A stretch of 64,000 nt of DNA from Leguminivora glycinivorella (GCF_023078275.1 NC_062979.1:24905848-24969847), one strand, 5' to 3'; counted from the stretch's first letter, positions 52,101 through 52,889 are shown. Notes: generated by a model not told the origin, from the sequence alone. Made by a program: numbers and translations.

Positions 52101-52190
52101 TGATGACCTGGGTGATCTAGCTTGAGGAGAAGTGGCAGCGCTCCGGGACGCGCGGCGGCGCCGGGAAGAAGAAGAAGTTCTGTGCAGCAT
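10032..52190 (-). CDS. Host gene: Arg/Ser-rich protein with TMEM272-like membrane core (five exons, 3' end missing)
   Basis: Gene span reconstructed from splice signals and phase: exons 52190-51359 (832 nt), 48663-48572 (92), 29178-28995 (184), 27620-27561 (60) and 10221-10032 (190). The sum is 1358 nt, 452 codons plus 2. Each junction restores an open frame: Gly across exons 1/2, clean codons across 2/3, Ile across 3/4 and Gly across 4/5. The protein has about 277 residues of Arg/Ser/Pro-rich repeats, about 90 residues of linker, a first membrane segment (exon 4), a short Cys-Pro loop, then further membrane segments (exon 5). It is probably a multipass membrane protein with a long cytoplasmic N-terminal tail rich in kinase-type sites; its biological role is unknown to me. 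Introns are about 2.7, 19.4, 1.4 and 17.3 kb. No transcript evidence is available, and the family name is from motif memory. Confidence 0.82.
10261..10806 (+). repeat. Dispersed repeat family B, copy 1
   Basis: Runs from AGGGTTCCGTAGTCAACTAG through a TCCG microsatellite to CGGAACCCTACACTGAGCGT and a GGTTTTTT end. The near-terminal blocks AGGGTTCCGTAG and CTACGGAACCCT are reverse complements. Other copies: 12449-13039 (plus), 37328-37888 (minus) and 59786-60313 (minus). Runs of C and A inside differ in length between copies. It is non-coding. Confidence 0.88.
10807..10972 (-). repeat. tRNA-like retroposon unit
   Basis: The minus strand of 10873-10948 reads as a tRNA-like fold: acceptor halves GCCTCCG and CGGAGGT, a B-box sequence GGTTCGAGTCC and an anticodon-arm-like stem (TGGCT/AGCCA). 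The would-be loop has C where tRNAs have the invariant U33, and the D stem pairs poorly, so I do not call a functional tRNA. It is flanked by inverted 15-mers (ATATTTTTAAATGAT at about 10839 and its complement at about 10955). The related unit at 48794-48990 shares the head and about 75 bp of flank. Confidence 0.6.
10977..11085 (-). repeat. Diverged repeat of family C type
   Basis: Contains ACGGCTTCGCCCGCG followed by TACAAACTTTGGACCCCCAT, the same plan as family C copies (see 15392-15618) but a distinct subfamily. Another member of this subfamily lies at 54173-54252 on the other strand. Confidence 0.55.
11096..11227. mobile_element. MITE family H, copy 1
   Basis: A 132-bp element with inverted termini of about 28 bp (GTGCGTTTTCACATTATCCG on the left; the right end is its near complement). 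The interior includes GCCATCTTGGATTTTT. A second copy lies at 22539-22672. It has no coding capacity and must have been moved by another element's transposase. Confidence 0.85.
11228..12448. other. No gene recognised; GA microsatellite
   Basis: Holds a GAGA-rich microsatellite at about 11360-11407. Two short open frames at 11822-12291 have no features I recognise and lie in the intron of the host gene. Confidence 0.5.
12449..13039 (+). repeat. Dispersed repeat family B, copy 2, with expanded TCCG array
   Basis: Same blocks and orientation as 10261-10806, about 2.2 kb away. The TCCG microsatellite is expanded here (about 12497-12572, nearly 19 units against about 4 in copy 1). Confidence 0.88.
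13401..13840. mobile_element. MITE with long subterminal inverted repeats
   Basis: Left end CCGTAACTTTCATGCCGATG and right end CATCGGCATAAAAGTTACTGG are imperfect inverted repeats that continue inward (GACGTCAC/GTGACGTC; TAATTAATCATTATTCAT and its complement; CTTGATACGTGAAA and its complement) over most of 440 bp. The whole unit can fold back on itself. No ORF is present. Confidence 0.75.
13971..14175 (-). repeat. Dispersed repeat family C (retroposon-like), minus strand
   Basis: On the plus strand it starts ACTAGCTTTTGCCCGCGGCT and ends in TTTCCCATTTACAATATTA. The opposite orientation (GGGAAAGTGTGTGTGTCTG ... GCGGGCAAAAGCTAGT) is seen at 22687-22866, 25108-25281, 51031-51205 and 59303-59535. 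It is short, non-coding and repeatedly truncated at one side, more like a SINE or LINE tail than a TIR element. Confidence 0.8.
14176..15391. other. No gene recognised
   Basis: AT-rich intron sequence. About 14265-14400 resembles the repeat at 17164-17370 (Cys/Gly-poor, TACGACGTTTTCAGTAC). About 14518-14640 shares AGCTTCTTTTTAAGAACTGT and GACGTCACGGTCAAC with 32500-32620. No other structure was seen. Confidence 0.5.
15392..15745 (-). repeat. Family C copy followed by family J fragment
   Basis: 15392-15618 is a family C copy (ACTAGTTTTTGCCCGCAGCT ...). 15635-15745 is a reversed fragment of family J (AAGAGTGGCACTGAAGCTT ... TGCTCTGCCTACCCC), fuller at 21356-21598. The join may be a nested insertion. 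Confidence 0.7.
15746..16129. other. No gene recognised
   Basis: Includes CCGTAAACGGCCATAAAAAA at about 15930 and the inverted form TTATGGCCGTTAAG at about 16030, a possible small inverted-repeat element. Nothing else is supported. Confidence 0.4.
16130..16425. repeat. GCGATGCGAC low-complexity repeat, about three units
   Basis: Three imperfect units of about 100 bp, each with TTGCGTGAGCGACG- or GTGGGCGACGG-like start and runs of GCGACGCGATGCGATGCG. The reverse-complement low-complexity run is at 19199-19262. Several overlapping open frames here are by-products of the simple sequence (few stop codons), not genes. Confidence 0.75.
16783..16860 (+). repeat. tRNA-like SINE head
   Basis: Contains an A-box-like GTAGCCTAGCGGTTTCG and a B-box-like GAGTTCGAACCTC, with T-rich sequence directly after (possible Pol III stop). 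The cloverleaf is imperfect, so this is a SINE promoter head, not a tRNA gene. It shares GGCTGAGGCG with the sequence at the window start. Confidence 0.65.
17164..17370. repeat. Inverted-repeat element (CAGTACAGATG family)
   Basis: TTTTTCAGTACAGATG at about 17165 and CATCTGTACTGAAAAA at about 17246 are perfect inverted 16-mers. The flanking part continues with GTACGATACACGTGCG and an inverted partner near TACGCACTTGTATCGTA. Non-coding. Related sequence occurs at about 14265-14400. Confidence 0.65.
17432..17587. mobile_element. MITE family F, copy 1
   Basis: A 156-bp element with ends GCTAGCCGAATGGCA and TGCCATTCGGCTACGGGGCC, a terminal inverted repeat of about 13-18 bp. The interior (TATCTATCTCTATCGCGCTT, GCGCGACAGAGCCAG) is strongly conserved. 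Close to identical to 43562-43717; related copies at 30106-30203, 30201-30372 and 47425-47563; diverged pieces at 29285-29330, 38618-38668, 40165-40263 and 61485-61560. Confidence 0.88.
17985..18180. repeat. Imperfect direct repeat, two units of about 95 bp
   Basis: GAGTCAGGATATGGTCAACA ... AACTCCACTATGTTTG at about 17992 is repeated as GAGTCAGGAAATGAATAACA ... AACTCGACCATGTTTG at about 18113. The overlapping frame is not a convincing gene. Confidence 0.65.
18507..18636. repeat. Perfect 63-bp hairpin
   Basis: Bases 18507-18569 and 18574-18636 are exact reverse complements with a 4-base loop (TATT). Outer arm ends read GATGGCAGCATT and AATGCTGCCATC. I see no target-site duplication and no second copy in the window. 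Confidence 0.92.
18674..18993. repeat. Two opposing fragments of family C
   Basis: 18674-18758 is a minus-oriented piece (TTCGTCGCTCAGTTTTGCCG ... AATATTAGTATGGA). 18911-18993 is a plus-oriented piece with an internal deletion that joins the GTCCGTCTTTCA block directly to GAAGCCGCGGGCAAAAGCTA. Confidence 0.7.
19034..19116 (-). repeat. tRNA-like SINE head, minus strand
   Basis: The minus strand carries an A-box-like ATGGTCTAGCGGGTTTGACT and a B-box-like GAGTTCGAATCTC at SINE-like spacing. Pairing is too weak for a tRNA gene. Its body is not clear. Confidence 0.6.
19274..19603 (-). repeat. Dispersed repeat family A, copy 3, expanded TGTCTGTT array
   Basis: Reverse orientation of 3108-3340, starting TTAACCCCCGACGCAAAAAC. 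The central microsatellite (TGTCTGTT-type, 19316-19466) is longer than in other copies. Frames on both strands through it are by-products of the array. 19199-19262 just before it is a GCGTCGCATC run related to 16130-16425. Confidence 0.88.
19612..19844. repeat. Dispersed repeat family M, copy 2 (inverted relative to 592-838)
   Basis: Reverse complement of 592-838 almost end to end, from CGGACACTGGCGATCAAATA to TTTATTATACTGTG. It sits directly after a family A copy. Confidence 0.8.
20028..20225 (+). repeat. SINE family E with tRNA-like head
   Basis: The head has a split A-box-like region (TCTAGTCTAGCGCGTAGTGA) and a B box GGGTTCGAAACCCGG. The body (GGGCATTTATTTGTGTGATG ... ACACAAGCATTCTTGAGCTT) is shared with 3419-3605, 27240-27437 and 58228-58330, and the tail is T/A-rich. 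This is the most complete copy in the window. Confidence 0.82.
20520..20695 (-). pseudogene. RTE-type LINE fragment, C-terminal end
   Basis: Minus-strand translation reads GGKRPRGRPRYRWCEEALKD, then LGVPNWREVAQDRAEWRSLV. The Gly-Arg-Pro-x-x-Arg-Trp motif followed by Asn-Trp...Ala-x-Asp-Arg...Trp-Arg is the classical end of RTE/BovB-like ORF2. It is a 3' remnant of about 58 codons. Confidence 0.7.
20700..21355. other. No gene recognised
   Basis: About 20830-21260 has the look of an old repeat (short blocks CGAGTGTGGAATTG, GAGTGCAACGC, and an open frame at 21014-21265 without recognisable motifs). It lies in intron 4 of the host gene. Confidence 0.4.
21356..21598 (+). repeat. Dispersed repeat family J
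   Basis: Contains CAATCACGCCTGTGTGCTAT, AGTGCCACTCTTGGCAA and TCTACGACCCCCACGGGAAG. The same order recurs at 52890-53105. Partial copies: 15635-15745, 37040-37145, 40325-40505, 44410-44665 and about 63870-63960. Non-coding. Confidence 0.75.
21703..21920 (-). repeat. Dispersed repeat family C, minus strand
   Basis: From ACTAGCCTTTCCCCGCGGCT through CCATTTTAGGGAAGTGGGGG to GACAAACAAACAGACACAC. It is longer than several other copies because the CTCCATACAAACTTCCACCC block is kept. Confidence 0.8.
22051..22318 (-). repeat. Dispersed repeat family A, copy 4
   Basis: From TTAACCCCCGACGCAAAAAC through a TGTC microsatellite to TTTTGTGGTTAGGTTAT. Same orientation as 19274-19603. Confidence 0.85.
22451..22866 (+). 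repeat. Family C fragment, MITE family H copy 2, then second family C copy
   Basis: 22451-22537 is a family C fragment ending GAAGCTGCGGGCTAA. 22539-22672 is a MITE H copy (TIR GTGCGTTTTCACATTATCCG) at or near its edge, and 22687-22866 is a plus-oriented family C copy (AAATGGGAAAGTGTGTGTG ...). The order suggests the MITE landed within or next to a family C element. Confidence 0.75.
22867..23319. other. No gene recognised
   Basis: AT-rich intron sequence; no ORF of interest or repeat partner noticed. Confidence 0.5.
23320..24271. mobile_element. TIR element with a series of GTCAGCC/GGCTGAC hairpins
   Basis: About 950 bp bounded by TAGGGTAAAAGCACCAGT on the left and ACTGGTGCCTTTACCCTA on the right, inverted with one mismatch. 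Inside are short hairpins with the same stem: GTCAGCC-ACCTGC-GGCTGAC (about 23757), GTCAGCC-TCCCC-GGCTGAC (about 23812), GTCAGCC-CATG-GTTGAC (about 23946), TTCAGCCGAGGGCTG (about 24002) and CTCAGGGGGCTGAG (about 24049). There is no ORF with transposase motifs. No target duplication was recognised. It is probably a non-autonomous DNA transposon of unknown superfamily. Confidence 0.65.
24272..24954. other. No gene recognised; family A fragment
   Basis: 24307-24360 is a short minus-oriented remnant of family A (ACCCCCGACACAAGTTTGAC ... GTCTGTCTGTC). The remainder shows no structure I can support. Confidence 0.5.
24955..25081. repeat. Family I fragment (GTGACACTTCGCCG element)
   Basis: Shares GTCGCCCGACAATGACACTTCGCC, GACGCTGAGTAACAATGTTAC and AATAGGCAC blocks with 25530-25697 and with the complete element at 49054-49374 (reverse). 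Confidence 0.7.
25108..25281 (+). repeat. Dispersed repeat family C, plus strand
   Basis: From CCATACTAATATTATAAATG and GGGAAAGTGTGTGTGTCTG to CGGGCAAACACTAGTA. A standard truncated copy. Confidence 0.8.
25530..25697. repeat. Family I fragment, second
   Basis: Same blocks as 24955-25081 and in the same orientation, ending TGTCACTGTGGTGAAATAAG, which corresponds to the right terminus of 49054-49374. Confidence 0.72.
25848..26765. mobile_element. TIR element with TTAGG-rich core and 10-bp flanking direct repeats
   Basis: 918 bp flanked by CCAAATCAGT on both sides (25838-25847 and 26766-26775). The left end reads GGTGTACCCTTGTTTCGCCG; the right end, complemented, reads GGTTTACCCTTGAATCACCG, and similarity continues inward with mirrored TTTCATCGA-type motifs. 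The middle (about 26226-26480) holds five units of about 55 bp, each with GGTTTAGGTTAGGTTAGAAC or close to it, containing the insect telomere pentamer TTAGG. Part of this unit recurs at 33295-33370. No ORF is present. Long TIRs with a 9-10-bp target duplication would suit a Mutator-like non-autonomous element, but this is an inference. Confidence 0.7.
26776..27239. other. No gene recognised
   Basis: A 75-codon minus-strand frame (27007-26780) is Lys/Ser-rich with no recognised motif; it could be a transposase remnant but I cannot support that. Confidence 0.4.
27240..27437 (-). repeat. SINE family E, minus strand
   Basis: Reverse of the E body, from AATAAATATTGGGCGACACC through GAACAAATATCTGTGTTCAT to AAATGCCCTTACCGGGATTC, which is the end of the tRNA-like head. 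A tail-only copy in the same orientation lies at 47030-47125. Confidence 0.78.
27561..27620 (-). CDS. TMEM272-like gene, coding exon 4 (first membrane segment)
   Basis: A 60-bp exon with acceptor TTGCAG (27621-27626 on the plus strand as CTGCAA) and donor GTAAGT (27555-27560). It starts by completing an Ile codon opened by exon 3 and ends with the first base of a Gly codon completed by exon 5. The translation is LMTVFLACLSTLPVIMMIMG, a strong membrane-spanning segment. It is small and would be missed by ORF length filters; the exact phase match on both sides is the main support. Confidence 0.85.
27850..28994 (-). repeat. Nine tandem copies of the exon 3 3' end with splice donor
   Basis: Intron 3 is mostly a tandem array. 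Marker TCCTGTTCAT (or TTCTGTTCAT) recurs at about 27861, 27992, 28121, 28232, 28363, 28494, 28627, 28738 and 28868; the tenth, at about 28998, is exon 3 itself. Units are 129-133 bp, except two short ones of about 111 bp (28232 and 28738) lacking the same internal piece. Each unit is roughly 105 bp of exon 3 (from VGLTTY to KIMNRT) plus about 25 bp of intron, and each keeps a GTAAG donor. Since most units are not a multiple of three, the frame drifts; 28316-27942 stays open for 124 codons through three units. No unit has the exon's real acceptor. The copies are probably non-coding but could act as decoy donors. Confidence 0.9.
28995..29178 (-). CDS. TMEM272-like gene, coding exon 3
   Basis: A 184-bp exon with acceptor TTTTCTAG and donor GTAAGT (28989-28994). 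It starts on a codon boundary (Val) and ends one base into a codon, matching exons 2 and 4. The translation begins VSGDEQRRLCGEQAKYNERG, passes through GLGLGVGLTTYGSVAYQ and AKIMNRT, and leads into the membrane segment of exon 4. I do not recognise a separate domain; the last 30 residues (Cys-Arg-Ala-Ala-Lys-Ile) may form the amphipathic lead-in to the first membrane span. It is the parent of the array at 27850-28994: copies are closest to it at its own end. GC content is high for the region. Confidence 0.85.
29331..29800 (+). repeat. Dispersed repeat of the AACCGACTTCAAAAA type
   Basis: Begins ACCGACTTCAAAAAAGGAGG and AGGTTCTCAATTCGACTG, with CTCGATATCTCCGAGAATTG and TGGCACCAAGTCAGGGTCTG inside, ending near AAAACCGCCTTCAAAAATAA. 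I recall this type as very common in lepidopteran genomes; only one copy is present here. No coding sequence. Confidence 0.6.
29804..30105. repeat. Long inverted repeat, 120-bp arms
   Basis: 29804-29923 and 29986-30105 are reverse complements with about two mismatches, starting TACAAAACACGGAGAAAC. The spacer is about 62 bp. Because of the symmetry, similar frames appear on both strands (sharing MNSDFLSYCNNLNIQ); they are not evidence of a gene. Confidence 0.9.
30106..30372. mobile_element. MITE family F, two adjacent copies
   Basis: 30106-30203 is a left-truncated copy (TATCTATCTCTATCGCTCTT ... TTCAGCTAGCAGGCC); 30201-30372 is a fuller copy (GCGTAGCCGAATGCAC ... CATTCGGCTACGGGGCC). The first may have been cut by the long inverted repeat on its left. 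Confidence 0.8.
30840..30971. mobile_element. MITE with GGGGGGTTACTATGAA ends
   Basis: Left end GGGGGGTTACTATGAACTAC, right end GTACTTCATGGTAACCCCCC, an imperfect terminal inverted repeat of about 25 bp around a 130-bp element. Only one copy seen here. 30373-30839 shows no gene. Confidence 0.7.
31502..32494 (+). pseudogene. 5'-truncated LINE, reverse transcriptase C-terminal half
   Basis: An open frame to 32455 starts in the middle of the polymerase at GVPQGSVLGPTLFLTYINDL, followed by the catalytic YADDTALLFHG and a thumb/C-terminal region (IKKTNYITF; CTKYLGVHID; YCLPIWGG). It ends with a poly-A-like run at 32469-32494. About 318 codons of polymerase remain without stop. The endonuclease and first half of the polymerase are missing, as is usual for incomplete reverse transcription. 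Jockey/R1-like by motifs; the exact clade is unresolved. The Met codons upstream of 31502 belong to flanking repeat sequence. Confidence 0.85.
32495..33382. other. No gene recognised
   Basis: About 32500-32620 resembles 14518-14640. The rest is AT-rich, ending in AATTTTGAATTTTTTTTTGAA near 33220. About 33295-33370 shares GGTTAGGTTAGAACTGCGACC with the core of 25848-26765. Confidence 0.5.
33383..34036. mobile_element. Non-autonomous DNA element with GCCGTCAATGGAAC termini
   Basis: Left end AAAGTCGCCGTCAATGGAAC and right end GTTCCATTGACGGCCACTTT are inverted; the similarity continues with AACAATGTAAACAAACGGC and GTTTGTTTACATTGTTTGG, about 40 bp in all. Chance frames on both strands (33792-34068) show no motif. 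Confidence 0.75.
34310..34797 (-). pseudogene. RTE-type LINE 3' fragment
   Basis: Minus-strand frames 34797-34408 and 34507-34316 together read as the end of an RTE/BovB-like ORF2: VLPVLTYGAQTWSLTKA, AMERSILGVKLRDRIRN, LKWDWAGHICRM, then, after a frameshift near 34480, GRPHRRWRDNLDSF and DREDWKKRGEAFAQQW. The frame break and lack of a polymerase core show it is dead. Confidence 0.85.
34985..35700. other. Diverged family B-like segment and CA microsatellite
   Basis: 34985-35040 resembles the family B' start (GGAATAGAACCCATATGGTG, GTCTGTCTGTCACAT); the matching end may be CCCATACGGGTACTTGG at about 35487. About 35548-35605 is a CA-rich microsatellite. Confidence 0.45.
35717..35988 (+). repeat. 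Retroposon 3' end with TTATC tail
   Basis: Unique-looking sequence ending AATAAATGATTATCTTATC with five TTATC units (about 35955-35985), the sort of reiterated tail left by LINE-driven insertion. The 78-codon frame inside has a hydrophobic end but no recognised motif. Confidence 0.5.
36104..36535 (-). pseudogene. LINE ORF C-terminal region, split by a later insertion
   Basis: On the minus strand, 36535-36420 reads ADRTIVANKPDIVIMDRLQR, then RAVLVDITIPHDP. 36340-36104 reads, in shifted frames, VPIVVSANGLIAKSLDQHLK, then KGQMQKAVILDTARIVRRFL. Both belong to a C-terminal region common in insect non-LTR ORFs, clade not resolved. Between them, about 36341-36403 is a foreign piece ending in four GATT units (TTTGATTGATTGATTGATTG), so a tailed retroposon has inserted into the older one. 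Confidence 0.7.
36540..37327. other. No gene; fragments of families J and K
   Basis: 37040-37145 is a reversed family J piece (AAAGTGGCATAGAAACTTGA ... TGCTCTGCCTACCC). 37259-37302 is family K (GGTGGCAAACAAGCATACGG GCCGCCTGATGG), whose reverse is at 45318-45372 and a piece at 17730-17760. The rest is featureless. Confidence 0.6.
37328..37888 (-). repeat. Dispersed repeat family B, copy 3
   Basis: Reverse of 10261-10806: AACCGGCCAAGAGCGTGTCG ... CTAGTTGACTACGGAACCCT. The microsatellite here is GGACGGACGGAC (37807-37840). Confidence 0.88.
38128..38612. repeat. Direct repeat of about 105 bp, two units
   Basis: AAAAGCCCCTGGCCGTTAAT (38128) and AAAAGCCCATAGCCGTTAAT (38505) begin imperfect copies that both continue with GATTCGATTGCA and CCGGTAATT, about 375 bp apart in the same orientation. 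37889-38127 shows nothing. Confidence 0.65.
38667..38850 (-). repeat. LINE 3' end with pentameric tail
   Basis: Begins GAATAGAATAGAATAAAATA, the same type of tail as the LINE at 5430, followed by AACATTTATTTAACGCCACA and a GC-richer part (TGCCGCGGACATCCGCAGCG). It is a minus-strand 3'-end fragment. Confidence 0.6.
38934..39818 (-). repeat. Dispersed repeat family B' copy
   Basis: Begins AACCGGCCAAGTGCGAGTCG and ends in GGTACGGAACCCTAAAAA after a GACGGACGGACGGACAG array. It contains two internal units of about 250 bp (39090-39400 and 39455-39720) that share CCTTTATGTGTGCTATAA and CAAATTTCAAGATTCT. Related to 45798-46647 and, at the termini only, to family B. Confidence 0.8.
39842..40161 (-). 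repeat. SINE family D, full-length copy
   Basis: On the minus strand it starts with a tRNA-like head: A box GTAGCCTAGCGGTAAGTACG, B box GGGTTCGAATCCCGG. It is followed by a body (TTTGATATTTGCCAGTCGCT, CACGATG...) ending near GCAAGGAGGATGATG. Other copies: 42001-42328 and 62041-62355 (same strand), truncated at 45089-45200, and 61556-61723 (plus orientation, headless). About 320 bp. Confidence 0.85.
40165..40263. repeat. Diverged MITE family F relative
   Basis: Contains GGCTGGCTATCTCTAACGAT, GCGAGAAAGCCAGGCTGCG and AAAGTGCCATTT in the same order as family F. Confidence 0.5.
40264..40658. other. No gene; family J fragment
   Basis: About 40325-40505 carries reversed/partial family J blocks (TAGTAAGTCGACTGTAGGAT; TCATGTGCTCTGC). 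The rest shows nothing. Confidence 0.45.
40659..40880 (+). repeat. Short element with GCGTGTCAAA ends and a THAP-like start
   Basis: GCGTGTCAAATGAACTCAG at 40658 and AAATTTGACACGC at about 40868 are partly inverted. Between them, from 40767, a short frame begins MPRYVIFNCNNTKIMNN. A start MPRY...Cys resembles THAP domain proteins, common in P-like transposases, but the frame ends after about 45 codons. Weak. Confidence 0.3.
40885..42000. other. No gene recognised
   Basis: A 106-codon plus frame (41024-41344) has one hydrophobic stretch and no known motif; in intron 2 of the host gene it is probably chance. Mostly AT-rich otherwise. Confidence 0.45.
42001..42328 (-). repeat. SINE family D copy
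   Basis: Plus-strand order TCATCATCCTCCTTGCGTTA ... GGGTTCGAACCCACGACCTC ... CTAGGATACCAGCG. Full length, with the tRNA-like head at the right. Confidence 0.85.
42329..43561. other. No gene recognised
   Basis: About 42690-42870 is GC-rich (GCGATTCTATCGCCGCGCTA, CATGCTGGCGGCCGCG) and looks like part of an old repeat, not an exon: no paired splice sites with an open frame were found. 43150-43400 may be an old LINE remnant, unsupported. Confidence 0.4.
43562..43717. mobile_element. MITE family F, copy nearly identical to 17432-17587
   Basis: 156 bp from GGGTGGCCAGCCGAATGGCA to GCCATTCGGCTACGGGGCC. It differs from the 17432 copy at only a few bases (e.g. GCATATTGG for GCGTATTGG), pointing to recent movement. 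Overlapping open frames extend from it into flanking DNA and are not genes. Confidence 0.9.
43718..45088. other. No gene; family J copy
   Basis: 44410-44665 holds family J blocks (AAGTTCCAGTGCCTCTCTTA, ATCACAGTCGACTTTTACGA, GGTGGTGAATTTCTTAGCC). 44815-45010 resembles an old DNA-element end. No exon was detected. Confidence 0.5.
45089..45390 (-). repeat. Truncated SINE D and family K fragment
   Basis: 45089-45200 is the tail half of SINE D (TCATCATCCTCCTTGCGTTA ... GTTTTTACGAAAGCGACT). 45318-45372 is family K (CCACTTTCCATCAGGCGGGC CGTATACCTGTTTGCCACC) ending in an A run. Confidence 0.7.
45798..46647 (+). repeat. Dispersed repeat family B' copy, opposite orientation
   Basis: Begins TTTTTAGGGTTCCGTACCAA and ends CTCGCACTTGACCGGTTTTT. 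Its termini match those of 38934-39818 reversed, while the interior differs (AAATGAAAGGGGGGCAAACT; a CCCCCCCCC run at 46151), so it is a different subfamily. It lies in intron 2. Confidence 0.75.
46648..47424. other. No gene; SINE E tail
   Basis: 47030-47125 is a minus-oriented SINE E tail (AAATATTGGGGACACCTTAC ... TATGGGTGCTAAGCGACGAT). 47160-47400 is GC-richer (GCCGGCCCAGTGAAACTCTG) without splice-supported coding sequence. Confidence 0.5.
47425..47563. mobile_element. MITE family F copy
   Basis: From AAGCCGAATGGCATTTCC to AAGTGCCATTCGGCTACGGG GCC, with the internal TATCTCTATCGCTCTTGCGT block. It is closer to the 30201-30372 subtype than to 17432-17587. Confidence 0.82.
47613..48471. mobile_element. 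Nested inverted-repeat elements
   Basis: Outer ends CATTTTCAGAATTAGGGACC (47613) and GGACCCAAATTCTGAAAATG (ending 48471) are inverted, defining an 859-bp unit. Inside, 47637-48020 has its own long imperfect arms (GTTGTTAACAAAAATTAACT ... AGTTAACTTTTGTTAACAAC; CAGTTTTGTGACGACAATTA and its complement). The inner part could be a second MITE or the deeper part of one large palindrome. The outer right end is almost in contact with the downstream end of exon 2's intron region (about 100 bp). Confidence 0.7.
48572..48663 (-). CDS. TMEM272-like gene, coding exon 2
   Basis: A 92-bp exon with acceptor TGTACAG (48664-48670 on the plus strand as CTGTACA) and donor GTGAGA (48566-48571). It completes the Gly codon left open by exon 1 and ends on a codon boundary. 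The translation is SRGRSVSPYRASLARQGDSG, then SRRASSSVSQ, which continues the Arg/Ser repeat style of exon 1 (RSVSP, RASL, RRASSS). This similarity of composition and the phase match are the basis for joining it to exon 1; no membrane segment or domain is present. Codons are GC-rich. Confidence 0.83.
48794..48990. repeat. Perfect 73-bp palindrome made from a tRNA-like retroposon
   Basis: 48830-48902 and 48915-48987 are exact reverse complements with a 12-base loop. Each arm carries the head-side of the tRNA-like unit of 10807-10972 (CCTCCGGCAGGACTCGAACC). The left flank (ATCATGCAGAAACGTCTGCG) continues the unit, the right flank does not. It lies in intron 1, 131 bp upstream of exon 2. Frames on both strands through it are mirror images. 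Confidence 0.9.
49054..49374. mobile_element. MITE family I, complete copy
   Basis: Ends TGGCCTTTTCACCAGAGTGA and TCACTGTGGTGAAACAGGCCA are inverted; further inverted blocks CAATTCGTCACTACTTTGAA and TTCAAAGTAGTGACGAATTG lie within. About 320 bp. The fragments at 24955-25081 and 25530-25697 belong to the same family in reverse. Confidence 0.8.
49375..49723. other. No gene; SINE D fragment
   Basis: 49535-49595 keeps only the CATGGGAGCCTGGGGTCCG part of SINE D. The rest is AT-rich. Confidence 0.5.
49724..49860. mobile_element. MITE with TACAGTCAAGTG termini
   Basis: 137 bp; ends TACAGTCAAGTGCAAAAATA and TATTTTTACACTTGACTGTA are inverted with one mismatch. Ends that begin with TA suit a Tc1/mariner-mobilised MITE. 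Confidence 0.85.
50088..50287. repeat. Family C fragment followed by family M copy 3
   Basis: 50088-50146 is a minus-oriented family C end (CTAGCTTTTGCCAGCGGCTT). 50149-50287 matches half of family M (GAAATATGACAGGTCGACTA ... TTTATTGTACTGTG), in the 19612 orientation. Confidence 0.75.
50430..50580. mobile_element. MITE with AGGTTTCCCCAAACATATCG termini
   Basis: 151 bp. Left AAACATATCGACGCGGATTC and right GAATCGGCGTCGATATGTCT are inverted; the similarity includes TTTCCCC/GGGGACA beyond. Further mirrored blocks (CCAAAAATCGCTGAACG, CGAGCGATTTTCGGTCGG) let most of it fold. Both-strand frames are symmetric artefacts. Confidence 0.82.
50581..51030. other. No gene recognised
   Basis: Intron 1 sequence without visible structure. 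Confidence 0.5.
51031..51205 (+). repeat. Dispersed repeat family C, plus strand
   Basis: From CCATACTAATATTATAAATG to GCGGGCAAAAGCTAGTA, with part of the TTGTTTGTCC block missing. In intron 1, about 150 bp after the exon 1 donor. Confidence 0.8.
51359..52190 (-). CDS. TMEM272-like gene, coding exon 1 (Arg/Ser/Pro repeat region)
   Basis: 832 nt from the ATG at 52190 to the donor GTAAGT (51353-51358). An in-frame TAA 12 bases upstream (52202-52200) makes this Met the first possible start. The 277 residues are low complexity: an Arg/Ser cluster (MLHRTSSSSRRRRASRSAAT), then about 15 repeats of the type SPRxSLVPD or RGSIAP at 10-20-residue intervals, for example RSPRHSLVPD, RNSLTPDMSARSPRRSLVPE and RSPRGSIAPS. 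No signal peptide or membrane segment is present. Each repeat has both a Ser-Pro site and an Arg-x-Ser site, so this tail is probably a multi-site phosphorylation or docking region in the cytoplasm. It is GC-rich and open throughout. Reading past the donor meets a stop three codons later. Confidence 0.82.
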
Positions 52191-52234
52191 TTTGTCTTCT
52201 TACATAGTATCTTGATTCTTCGTTAATTATGAAT
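52191..52234 (-). other. Likely 5' UTR part of exon 1
   Basis: On the minus strand GTTTTGTTTCAG ends at 52235, a good acceptor (T-rich then CAG), directly before ATTCATAATTAACG and 44 bases ahead of the ATG. It suggests an upstream non-coding exon to the right, which I could not place. Confidence 0.5.
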
Positions 52235-52889
52235 CTGAAACAAAACATAAACTTATTGGCCTCATTTTTCAATTTAAAAAAGACAGTATGCGAAGGCGCC
52301 AATTTAAACTTTCCCGTAGTTTGGTTGTAAATCAAAAGATTACCGGAGTCCGGAGTGAGCTCAAACTTGCGGTAATCAGCCTAATTTATCTCGGCGTCCG
52401 CGGGGAAAACATAAAATATTGCAGAGACATTTTCATTCAGTATCGGTAAATTAATATTAAGTAAGTTAGGTAAGGTTCAAAATCAGGAAAAAAGGGGACG
52501 ATCGATTCTCCGCTCAGTCGTAGCTTTCATTTACCTCCCTGTATATGGACATCATGGAAAATAAATATTTTTCTATCCTCCGGACGGAATAGGTACCTAT
52601 CCCTATTACATAAAATTTTCTAAAAGTAATATTTTTTTTATTAAATCATAATTATGAAGATTTGTTCCATACGGCTTATACTAATAAGTAATATCAAAAA
52701 TACACCCTGCGCATACGTTTAGAATAGAGCAAGTCATCTAGTTTGTATACAAGTAATTACTAGTCTTCCGTTCCGTGTAATTCGTGTAAATGGAAACAAC
52801 ACAAGCGTAGGTCGCTTAAAGCTACCTCTCGTTACATGCACAATATCTATTGATAAACCGTTATTACGTACAAACATTGTATTAATAGT
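52235..52889. other. No gene recognised upstream of exon 1
   Basis: If the acceptor at 52235 is real this is intron; otherwise it would hold the promoter. No TATA box or initiator is convincing. Confidence 0.4.
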
